Program-made: the position numbers and the translations under genes
Part shown: piece by piece, positions 19,144-28,197 of the stretch
Layout of the letters: each line of letters starts with the position of its first letter
Position numbering within the stretch: position 1 is the first letter of the stretch
Source of the DNA: Cordylochernes scorpioides
Lineage: Eukaryota > Arthropoda > Arachnida > Pseudoscorpiones > Chernetidae
Assembly: GCA_030710605.1 (NCBI GenBank)
Contig: CP092880.1
Span: forward strand, 3,626,981 to 3,690,980
Reading direction: 5' to 3'
DNA: 64,000 bases
Notes under the pieces: generated by a model
Database searches by the model: none
What the model was told of the DNA's origin: nothing
The model's input: only the letters and a program-made list of their open reading frames with translations

Positions 19144-20491
19144 TTATGTTGGAGGGTTGATGACTTGACTTGGGACCGGGTTGGTTCATGATTGATTTGT
19201 AGCTGGGGAAGCATTGTTACTTGAAGTCGGTTCTACTAGGATTAGGGGGAAAAGATTTGGGGTTAGAGGTAGAAGAAGTTGGTTGCTGGCTGGTTTGATC
19301 GGGAGTTGGTATTCTTGGAACAAGTCCGGTAAGAGATGTCGGAACGGAAATGAGTCATTGCCTTTGGGTTGAACATAATGGGCTTGCATGGTGGGGGGTG
19401 CTATATGAGGGACGCTTTCTGTGTAGGGCCTGAGTGTAATTATTATGTCAGACGTAGTGTGTTAATTTTGACGAGGGGAAAGTTTAAAGTGGGGACATCA
19501 AATTTGTTTTCAGAAAATATGTTTTGATTGTTATGCAATAGGAGATTAAATTGGGTCAGAAAATTAGGGTGAGACAATTCAGTTTGCGCATCAGTTAGCT
19601 GGCAATTAGGGTTAACAAGGGTTGTGGGAGATAAAAAAATAACATGGACATTTTTCTGAGAAGGAATAATTATTTGTGGTTAGTGCATGTGCTGATTGGT
19701 TTTGCTATATTTACATTTTGGCAGAAACGCTTTTAGATATTAACACAGTAAATGAGCAATAGAAACTAAAAAAATAAATTAGAAATTAAAACTATATATA
19801 AAAAGTTAAAAGGAAGGATTGAAGGTATATATATATTAAATAAAAATAACTAAAGAACCTATTTAGACCACAATCATCCATCTAGCCCACCTACCTCTCG
19901 ATCCAGCAAACCAAGTCCATGATTGGAAAAGTGCGGCCATTGTTGTCGCTACACCCCTTCTTCGAAGGAATAAAAATCATCTCAATATCCCGCTCACTTT
20001 CCCGCAGTGTTGCTGAACTCACTCCTCAAGGCTATATCATCACACTTCTCTCTGTGAAAATAAAATATATTTTTAAATAATAATAAAATGATATTTTAAA
20101 ATATATTAAAGAAAAGTTTACAATATATATAGATATTAAAAATAAAGAAAGCATATCCTGACCAAAAGCACATGTGGTTTTTAGATAGCAGAACGCCATC
20201 TAGTGGAAAAAAAAAAACTATTCATTGATTTAACCTGTACACTGATATTTTTATTTTTTTATATTGTTTTTCATATATTTTTTTATGGATTAGAAAGTAT
20301 TGAATATATAAAAAAAATAATTAAAAATACAATTAACATGGTGGGATCTGGGCATCTTGGGAAAAGTTCAGGGTTCGTGATGGAGCTGGTGTTCTGCCTG
20401 AAGATGGTGATATCAGCTACCATGGGTCTGTGGCTTGTCCATAGGCATGCTGGAGACTGGCTTGATGCTGGTGGGTCAAGTCAACCCCATA

Positions 20492-20702
20492 GGTCAGGTG
20501 TTTTCGATCACAGAGAAAGGACGTCTGAGTCCATCTTAGACTTAGCTTGGTGGGGTTAAGTAATCAACCACATGTCAGTTGGCTTGACCACAGGGAAGGT
20601 ACGCCTGAGTTCATCTCAGACTTAGCTTGGTGGGGTTAGATAATCCACCACAGATCAGTTGGCTTGACCACAGGGAACTGGTGTCTGAGTCCATCTTGGA
20701 AG
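20492..20702. repeat. Tandem repeat, unit about 82 bp, 2.6 copies
   Basis: Units share CTGAGTTCATCTCAGACTTA and GCTTGGTGGGGTTA with CCACA at the unit end. They start near 20493, 20575 and 20657. Function unknown. Confidence 0.65.
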
Positions 20703-21109
20703 TGCAGCTTAAAAATTGTTCCAACTTTTTTCCCAGATATGAAATCCTTGTCCTTCAAGTTAGATAAAACTAGATATATTGAATAATATCAAAAGAAACA
20801 TTCCTCGCTGTGGATTAATTATATTTATAGTTAGATATATGGGATTATTAATTTGAATAATTTACAACATTTTTAAATTTAATCAAAATATATTTGAAAA
20901 TTTTATATAATTTACTGTGATGTCTCTCTTTCATTCTTTTATATTCGATAATAGAAATTTTATAAATTAGTTCTCTTTCTGTGTTCTTGGCGTCTTAACA
21001 TCACAACTATTATAAAACGAACAAATAATTCTTTATATATTGAATATATTATTTTATTTTGCTCTTATAAAAATAATTTTCATTTTTATATAAAGGAGGA
21101 TATCCATCT

Positions 21110-21480
21110 TCTTCTTTATTATCTCCACTCAATCATATTAGGGTATCAAGCTTGTAAAGCCTCAAAATTTGACAACAATCATGACTGGGTGAAGAAGAAT
21201 GCGTATGCCTCGTCATTAAGACTGGGAGCACTACTCAGTGGCAGGCCGACGTAGCTCCAAAAGAAATGGCCGCCTCTTAAATGAGGAACAGACGCCATGT
21301 TCAGCCGCTCCTAACATGGATTACAAATGCTGCTCATCCTGTATCCCTGGATTAGGAGCCCTTACAGGATACTATTAGCAGGGCCAGATGAGCCCAGGTT
21401 TTTTTAGTGAGCTTGTTACTGCTCCCCCTCCTCCTTTTTCATCTGGGCTTGGGACCGGCAAAAGCGGAGTTTGAGAATAT
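21110..21480 (-). mobile_element. Short retroelement insertion (SINE or LINE fragment)
   Basis: A relatively GC-rich insert absent from the paralogous copy at 44818. ATATCCAT precedes it and recurs at its right edge, consistent with a target duplication. On the minus strand it starts GCCGGTCCCAAGCCCAGATG and ends in an A-rich tail (AATAAAGAAGAAG). The head is of a kind I associate with metazoan LINE 5' ends; the family is not assigned. Confidence 0.5.
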
Positions 21481-21847
21481 CCATGAGTTTTCAAAGTGAT
21501 GAAATGCACAATTGAATGGTATCAACTCTAAAAATAAAAGTATATAAACAATTTTCTTTTACTTTTCGTTTTGTAAATGATATAAAATGTTATTTCATCA
21601 TTCATTTCATGACGGTTTGATCAGATTTCACAGTTTAAAATCGCCTGAACTACTTAATAGATTTAAATGGTGTAATTTTTAACATCGAGTAATAGAATCC
21701 AATATGCATATTTGTTGGATGAAAGACGATAATATGAATATATAATTAGTAAATGAATGATACAGAGAGGGTACTAATAAATTTCATGAGAATCTAAATA
21801 TTAAAAATTATAATGTTTTATTAATATAATTTGCTACTCCACACACA

Positions 21848-22065
21848 TTGTGATTTCACACAGAAATAATGTAATATATTCTCCTCTCAATATATATCCT
21901 AATATTTAAAATATATATAAATAATGTGCATATAAAATAGTATTTATTATTAATTTAATAACATGATAAACCTGTTGAAGAATTCACAAGTCCGAAAGCT
22001 TGAAATGAAAAGTTGCACAATAAAATTAGACCTGGAAGCTTTATTTATTTTATAACATTTTGATT
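21848..22065 (+). mobile_element. Penelope-like element 3' end fragment
   Basis: Absent from the paralogous copy near 45182. It contains GTTGAAGAATTCACAAGTCC followed by GAAAGCTTG and AATAAAAT, closely resembling the 3' end of the Penelope element at 39645-39690 (GTTGAAGAACGTTCTGTTC then GAAAGCTTG, AATAAAG). Confidence 0.5.
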
Positions 22066-22202
22066 TATTAGTTTTCCAGTTGTAGAAATGTTTTCTGAAT
22101 CAATACCAGAGTAAACAGATTCGATTTTCGCAATTTGCATAATCAATCTCCTGCGCGCTTGATCAAATATTAATGTCGTTATGGCAACAATCACATCAAG
22201 AC

Positions 22203-23225
22203 ATGGAGATCTTCAACTATGGAGAACATTTTCCTTTCTACCTTCGCTACCCCATTTTATTTTCCGGGATTTTCCCATTGAAACGGAAAGTTGGGACGAT
22301 GTTTAAACTGCAATTCTTTGGAGTCCAGATGATTCTGCTGATGATTAGAATATGGTCGTTTTTTCAACTAAGTGTAATGCCCCTCTACCTGGCCTTTATA
22401 GTTTCCAACACCATCCTGAAGTACTTCGTCTTCTCTCTTATCTGCAGTCGCTACCAAGCCATCTACAATGTCCTGAAGAGCATCTACAAGAACACGTTCT
22501 TCATTCCTTCAAGACCAGGTGCACATTTCAGTGTTTTATTCTTCTTGCAAATAACATTATTGACACAAGCTTGTTTTAGTGAATTTTTCTATTTGATAAA
22601 AATAGGAGAATTGGATAAATTTGAAGTTGATCTAATTCTCTTGTTTGTAGAGCATTTGCTTATCTCTTTACATATCTCTATCTATTGTTCGATACTCCTA
22701 TGCGTTTGCATCTCTTTCAAGGATATCAACTCTCAAGCCTTACGATCGAATACCTCATCAGAGTGGAGCCAGATTGGAAGAATGTTCCAGACTATGGTGT
22801 CAACTGTAGATAACCTAAATAACATCTACAGTTTGCCTCTATTGCTGATTCTGGTGAGCCAAGTATGGCATTGCTTTGTCTACCTTATCTGGATTTTTGA
22901 ACATGATTCTAATAGTTTAGTACAGAATGGCACTTTAAGCCTTTTATTATTTTGTGCAGTTTTGGCTTACTCTGTGATGAGCCAGGGAGAGGCTGTGAGG
23001 AAGGAATCAGCTCGATATTTCACCATAGACAGACCTGCCCTGTGTCCCGACATGCAGCATGTCTACCTGGCCCTGCGAGTTTCATGTAACCAAGGTGTTG
23101 TACCCATGGTAGGCCACCTACTACCTCTCACAATGGGAACGTTTTTCATGCTGATCTGTTTTGTAGCCTCTTACACCTTTGTGCTTTCGAATCTTGACCT
23201 GGGAAAATCTTTCTTTTACCGTTGA
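22203..23225 (+). CDS. Gustatory-receptor-like 7TM protein, type A (intact)
   Basis: A 340-codon single exon. Predicted helices: TM1 about 36-57, TM2 58-81, TM3 108-132, TM4 143-171, TM5 208-232, TM6 243-259 and TM7 304-329. The C-terminal SYTFVLSNL (about 323-331) is close to the arthropod GR signature TYxxxxQF. The TM6-TM7 loop holds KESARYFTIDRP and PDMQHVYLALR, invariant in almost all copies. No signal peptide. The likely role is a ligand-gated cation channel subunit in chemosensory neurons, inferred from the family. I start at the ATG common to all paralogues (MEIFNYGEHF); an in-frame ATG ten codons upstream (22173) exists only here. A type B partner follows 446 bp downstream. Confidence 0.75.
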   Translation: MEIFNYGEHFPFYLRYPILFSGIFPLKRKVGTMFKLQFFGVQMILLMIRIWSFFQLSVMPLYLAFIVSNTILKYFVFSLICSRYQAIYNVLKSIYKNTFFIPSRPGAHFSVLFFLQITLLTQACFSEFFYLIKIGELDKFEVDLILLFVEHLLISLHISIYCSILLCVCISFKDINSQALRSNTSSEWSQIGRMFQTMVSTVDNLNNIYSLPLLLILVSQVWHCFVYLIWIFEHDSNSLVQNGTLSLLLFCAVLAYSVMSQGEAVRKESARYFTIDRPALCPDMQHVYLALRVSCNQGVVPMVGHLLPLTMGTFFMLICFVASYTFVLSNLDLGKSFFYR

Positions 23226-23671
23226 CTACCTATATTAATGGCGATAATTTGTAAAGAATATTTAATCCTCTTGATTGCCTAATATTTCTATTTGAATTAT
23301 ATTTTTTAAATTATCTTCAATAGTTTCTCAATCACACGACAACAAAACTAAAGCTGCGAGTAAAATTGTTGTTTGTTTGGCCATCCTTGACATGGCGCAG
23401 GGCCACAATTTGATATCCCCATTGAGTTTCAATTGTGTCATGCCAAATTAGTCAATAGAATCCAACATAATTGAATAGATTAAAATGAAATTGTTCATCT
23501 ATAGGAGTGGATTGTTGTATATTCCGTGAGATAACTGTATAGAAAAAAAATTATTTGTGAAATTTATTTACCTCAGTCCATTTAATTAATTCTCCAATTG
23601 AAGAAAGTTTTGCAGGATCGATAGTATGTAAATAATATTTGACGTTGTTATGGCAACAACCATATGAAGTC
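23226..23671. promoter_or_regulatory. 446-bp A-B intergenic region (type B promoter)
   Basis: The same 446-bp spacing and nearly the same sequence occur at 34286-34731 and 62532-62977. Conserved landmarks are GGCCATCCTTGACATGG, ATCTATAGGAGTGGATTG, ATTTACCTCAGTCCATTTAA and TTTGCAGGATCGATAGTATG. The region must hold the 3' end of the A transcript and the start of the B transcript. I see no clear TATA box at a fixed place. An out-of-frame ATG (GTTATGGCAACAACC) precedes the B start by about 20 bases. Confidence 0.5.
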
Positions 23672-24693
23672 ATGGAGAGCTTCAACTATGGAGAACATTT
23701 TCCTTTCTATCTTCGCTACTCAATTTTATTTTCTGGGATTTTTCCCCTGAAACGGGAGGTTGAAACGATTTTTAAGCTGCGCTTTTTAGGCGTACAGTTG
23801 TTTCTGCTGACGCTTAGAATCTGGTCGTTTATTCAACTGAGTGCAATGCCCCTCTACCTGCTCCTTTTAGTTCCGAACACCGCCCTGAAATATGCCGTCT
23901 TCTCACTCATCTACAGCCGCTACCAAGCCATCTACAATATCCTAAAGACCATCTATACAAGCAAGTGTTTCACTCCTACAACACCAGGTGCACATTTCTG
24001 TGTTTTCTTTTTCCTTATAGTAATATTACTTACAACATCTTGTTTTGGCGAATTTTTATATTTGATAGAAATGGGATATTTGAATGAATTTGGAGTTGAT
24101 ATAATTCTCTTTTTTGTAGAGCAGCTACTTATCTATTTACATCTTTGTATCTATTGTTTAATCCTCTTCTGTGTTTACATATCTTTCATGAACATCAACA
24201 CTCAAGCCTTAAAAGCGAAAACCTCATCTGATTGGAGCCAGATTGGAAGAATGTTCAGACTATGGTGTCAACTGTAGATAACCTAAATGACATCTACAGT
24301 TTGCCTCTATTGCTGATTCTGGTGAATCAAATATGGCATTTCTTCATCGACCTTATCTGGATCTTTGGCGAGGACTCAGCAACTATATTACTAAGAGGAC
24401 CATTAATATTTTTATCCTTCTGGGCAGTTTTGGCATACTCTGTGATGAGCCAGGGAGAGGATGTAAGGAAGGAATCAGCCCGATATTTCACCATAGACAG
24501 ACCTGCCCAGTGTCCTGACATGCAGCATGTCTACCTGGCTCTACGAGTTTCATGTAACCAAGGTGTTGTACCCATGGTAGGTCACTTTCTTCCTCTCACC
24601 CTGGGAACTTTCTTTATGATTGTCTGTTTTGTAGCCTCCTATATCTTTGTGCTTTCGAATCTTAATCTGGGAAATACTTTTTTTCACCATTGA
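23672..24693 (+). pseudogene. Gustatory-receptor-like gene, type B, one-base deletion
   Basis: From ATG 23672 the frame is open to about residue 195, then shifts. GAATGTTCAGAC at about 24250-24260 lacks one C present in every other copy (GAATGTTCCAGAC). The first frame stops at 24277, and the rest of the receptor continues in the next frame to TGA 24693. Total length is 1022 bases, one short of the intact 1023. Otherwise all seven helices and the type B ending NTFFHH are preserved, so the loss is very recent or could be a base-calling error. Confidence 0.8.
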
Positions 24694-24798
24694 ATTTTAA
24701 TATTTCGAAAAGAAATATATTATATGTGTCTGTGCTTGCCCCTTTTTGCTTCAAGCTATTTGTATATATATAATACAATATAATGCGGCTTTTTATTT

Positions 24799-24955
24799 TA
24801 GAACGACATTTGAAAAATATCCCGCATGTGTTTCTTTTGAACGAAAAATCGAAATTTATTTCAAAGTGAAATAACGACGATTGAACTCCTTGAAATAAAT
24901 TTCGATTTTTCGTTCAAAAGAAACACATACGTGATATTTTTCAAATGTCGTTCCA
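24799..24955. repeat. Foldback element, short form (second copy)
   Basis: Same inverted arms and position relative to the type B stop as 578-735. Confidence 0.75.
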
Positions 24956-25412
24956 TTTGTATATGTGTTTATTGCACTTTCTAAAAGATTATTTTTAAGG
25001 TCCAATATAGCTATTTGAATTATATAGTCTAGTGATATTCGACGTATTCAAACCAAATCAGGCCGTGGATAAATTTACTGTAAAACACCCATTTGAACGC
25101 AATGTTAGTTTAAGATCACTTCCAATATTTTACAACAAGCCCAAGAATGGCTTCCTCTGATTATTTTTTTCAATTGTATCTACAACCTTCAAGGTGTTTC
25201 ATCAATAATTCTCACATGGTATTAAATCGAATATATCAAAGAGCTAATATGACTAATCGAAATAATTTCCACATGAAATTACAATTTATTCAAATTTTTT
25301 GTTCTTATATGAATTTGAATGGGTTTCCTTAACTTTTCTTATTTTTAATATGAATCTATATATATAGATAGATAGAATATTTTCTGGGAGGAAATTGATC
25401 CATAGAAGCATA

Positions 25413-25553
25413 GGGCGCCTCTCCCGTCAAAATAAACGTAAAAACCTGACGCCATCTATTGACCATCGTAGCAAACTAGCTGCCTCGGGGTCGGTGACAA
25501 AGCCACAACACCAACTTTTTTTCTGACGTTTATTTTGACAGGAGAGGCGTCCT
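25413..25553. repeat. MITE-like element with about 30-bp inverted ends (second copy)
   Basis: Same ends as 1200-1338 with a few substitutions. Confidence 0.65.
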
Positions 25554-26379
25554 TTGCTTATATATATATCCATTAAACGGAAAGGTATCAATTTTGTCTT
25601 TTGATTAAGTTACATTAGACTAAGCGTTTGTATTATATATGAAAACAGCAATCACTTATGCTTCATTGGTCAAAACAGTGCAGTAAATTTGACACTATTT
25701 TATGGACAATATTTTATATATGTGTTTATTTATAAATTATTTTATATATTTATATATATTTATTCATATATTTATCATTATATAATCTTATTTATTCATA
25801 TTTATATTTATTCTGTATTTAATCTTATATAATCTTATATGGACATTGTAATAAAGTAGTTTCAAACTCAATCTCTCTCTGATTAGAGATCGATATTTAA
25901 AAAATCTTTATATTCCTATGGGCATTATGGATTTCATTTCTTTAGATGGATGAGGAAATGCTATCATCACTAACTGGTTTGTTGCTTCTCTCCAGGACAA
26001 AAAATTACACAACAATTCACTTTCAAAGAAAAATCTATTGTAGAAATGTATAACTCATTTTTTTTTTATTTGTAGAATTCTTCTTACTAACTGATTTATA
26101 TGTTCAATATATAGCTCATAATAAAAAATATTATTAGTTTGTCTCTCTTATGTGGTTCAATGCTTCTTTTCACAATATTCAAGCTTACGCTGATATCTTA
26201 AGCATTATCTTTCCCGAAGGCTTCTTAATGGGATTATGATAGTGATAAGAAGCCTAAGATAATTTACCTATTATGTGATTTGTGAGATAAACTACTCGCT
26301 GTTGATGCCAGGACAAACTTTGCTTCGAAACTCTTGGGCCACTCTTATTACTTAGGAACATCTATAACATTAGGAAAAT

Positions 26380-26707
26380 CAAAACATTCCCTAAATGCCC
26401 CAAATGCGATTCCCAACCAGCCAGTCCTGAACATCTATTGAACTGTATCAAATCCTATAAAAAAGACCTCTGGGAAAACCCCAGGACTATGTCTTTGTTA
26501 TATACAAATTTATTCGATGGGATAAAAATGATTACTTCTGTAGCTGTGAAAATATGCAAAGTGTTTCATTTTTCTGCCCTCCAATTGATGAATGCTCTGA
26601 TTATTTATCAACCGCGCCTGAACGGATCATTTCTGTGAGATAAGGATTGATTTATTCGTATGTATAGTGATAATGGAGATCGTTTAAATGACTTGAGGAA
26701 TAAGTAA
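26380..26707 (+). pseudogene. Decayed LINE C-terminal region (third copy)
   Basis: Contains MNCIKSYKKDLWENPRTMSLLYTNLFDGIKMI in a short frame (26438-26638) ending at TGA. It is homologous to 12390-12720 and 37288-37710. Confidence 0.5.
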
Positions 26708-26875
26708 CAACAACATATCTTGCTTTGCGACATCTCTGCTAACACATACAGATACCAAAACTCTTATTTTTCTTCCTCGACAATTGTGATGTAGCGCGAT
26801 TTCCAGTATATTTGAAATGGTGTCAGAAACTTTAGCATTTTTCTAGCTCATATAGAGAGACAAATTATATCCAAG

Positions 26876-27080
26876 TTCACTGTTACCACCAACATCCTGA
26901 ATATCTCATCTCCTCTCTTATCTACAATGAAGTCATCTACAATGTCCGGAAAGCCATCTACAAAATAAAATGCCACACTCTTACTACAAAAGGATCATAT
27001 TTCTGCTTTAGCAAACATTCTTTTTATAAATATTTTGATTAATTTTGAGTTGACCTAATTCTCTTATATACTTTGAGTCA
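26876..27080 (+). pseudogene. Ancient gustatory-receptor-like relic
   Basis: CATCTCCTCTCTTATCTACA, GTCATCTACAATGTCC and AAAGCCATCTACAA align with the TM2-loop part of the intact genes (TTCTCTCTTATCTGCAGTCGC.., CCATCTACAATGTCCTGAAG). GAGTTGACCTAATTCTCTT aligns with the TM4 start. The piece is far more diverged than any other copy and lacks both ends. It shows that the array is older than the near-identical copies suggest. Confidence 0.65.
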
Positions 27081-27097
27081 AAAGGCGATCCATTAAT

Positions 27098-27299
27098 TAA
27101 GATTATATGAAAGGGCGTACCTGGATCTGTAAAGAAAAAAAAACAATTTTTTTCTCAAAATATTTCGAGAGATTGCTCCCTCTTTATCATACTGTGCAAT
27201 AAATTGATAAAGAGGGAGCAATCTCTCGAAATATTTTGAGAAAAAAAATGTTTTTTTTTTTACTTTACAGATCCAGGTACGCCCTTTTATATAATCTTA
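27098..27299. repeat. Near-perfect foldback element
   Basis: TAAGATTATATGAAAGGGCG at the left is mirrored by CGCCCTTTTATATAATCTTA at the right, with arms of about 90 bases and a short centre (ATACTGTGCAATAAA). No coding potential. Confidence 0.85.
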
Positions 27300-27573
27300 A
27301 TCTATATACATCTTTCTACAAGTGTCAGTATTAGGAAAAACAGTTAAATTCTCTGTTAACATATAGCTATCAACGAGACAGCAGCCTATTTACTGTCTAG
27401 GGATAATGTTGGGAGATGACCTACTACTGTAATCCTATATTCTGCAGGTTTCTGATCGTAAATAGATCATTATATTGGATGTAAGGTATATATTTCTGTA
27501 CATATTTAGTGACTTATATTCGTGCATATGTGTAATAAGGAATAAATATTACAATATAATGCGGCTTATGATT

Positions 27574-27755
27574 GTAGAGCGACATTTGAAAATTATCCCG
27601 CATATGTTTCTTTTGAACGAAAAATCGAAATTTATTTCAAGGAGAATTGGAGATTATTGCTAACCTTAGGGATGAAGTATGAAAGGATGAATTGTAAAGA
27701 GTAATGTTAAACGGAAAAATAAATATCACAATAATGTTGTTCAAACGTCGTTTTA
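27574..27755. repeat. Partial copy of the GTAGAACGAC foldback element
   Basis: Starts GTAGAGCGACATTTGAAAAT and continues with the AACCTTAGGGATGAAGTATG segment found only in the long form at 53781-54170. It ends ..TTCAAACGTCGTTTTA. The right arm is mostly deleted. Confidence 0.6.
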
Positions 27756-27865
27756 CAAAGTTGGCATTCTCCCTGAGGCTGTTGTGGTTCACTCTCCAAC
27801 ATCTCAGTAGCAGTTCTTCTGTTCCGTCCTGACTCTCCCCCCACCAGTGGTAAGGCTGAAGGATA

Positions 27866-28141
27866 TGTGTGGGCATTTCTTGAGGCTCAATTAATCCAAC
27901 TTTGAATAATTAAACAATTTGTTTTTCTTCACACATATTAATTCAATATCTTATATCTAAAATGTCTTTATATACAAAGTTTGTTTACAATTCGAAGGCA
28001 ACAACATTATTGATGATGATAACAAATATTTTTTACAAAAATATTATAATTTCTAAACTATCAATTATAACCAAAAATAAAATATACAAATTGAATTTAC
28101 ATTTTCTAGAATAATTATTGAGAATGAGTGGTGTCCCTACA
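27866..28141 (-). repeat. 3' LTR of the CsRn1-like element
   Basis: 276 bp, pair of 32362-32637. Confidence 0.93.
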
Positions 28142-28197
28142 TCACTCCCTCCCAAGTAACTAAGTTACGAGATGAGGACCATGTAGGACAACAACTC

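Larger units (their letters stand above)
17842..19790 (-). mobile_element. LTR-element remnant carrying a CCHC/acidic protein
   Basis: Bounded on the left by an LTR and polypurine tract and on the right by the start of the duplicated upstream block near 19797. The minus strand holds a zinc-knuckle/acidic open frame (18012-18755) and smaller frames (18862-19143, 19186-19389). No protease, RT or integrase is recognisable. From about 18760 the plus strand is rich in G and T and the minus strand in C and A, unlike the neighbours. This could be a non-autonomous element with captured host sequence, or the decayed 3' part of a retrovirus-like element. Confidence 0.45.
19797..22172. repeat. 5' flank of type A gene, paralogous to 44159-45306
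   Basis: Starts AAAAGTTAAAAGGAAGGATTG and shares long stretches with 44159-45306. Relative to that copy it has extra segments at about 20130-20284, 20330-20830 (with tandem repeats), 21110-21480 and 21848-22065. It leads into the intact type A gene at 22203 and so should contain its promoter. No gene seen. Confidence 0.7.
24694..26880. repeat. 3' flank of type B gene, copy 2
   Basis: Collinear with 474-1354 plus 11595-12960 and with 35754-37850. It lacks the gypsy insertion, so bases around 25553-25575 (CTTATATATATATCCATTAAAC) show the original target. It contains the two foldback elements and the LINE relic. No functional gene. Confidence 0.8.

Noticed and set aside
24333-24518. 61-codon frame MAFLHRPYLDLWRGL.. 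repeated in all type B genes
   Set aside because: It lies inside the receptor coding sequence in another frame and recurs only because the receptors are nearly identical.
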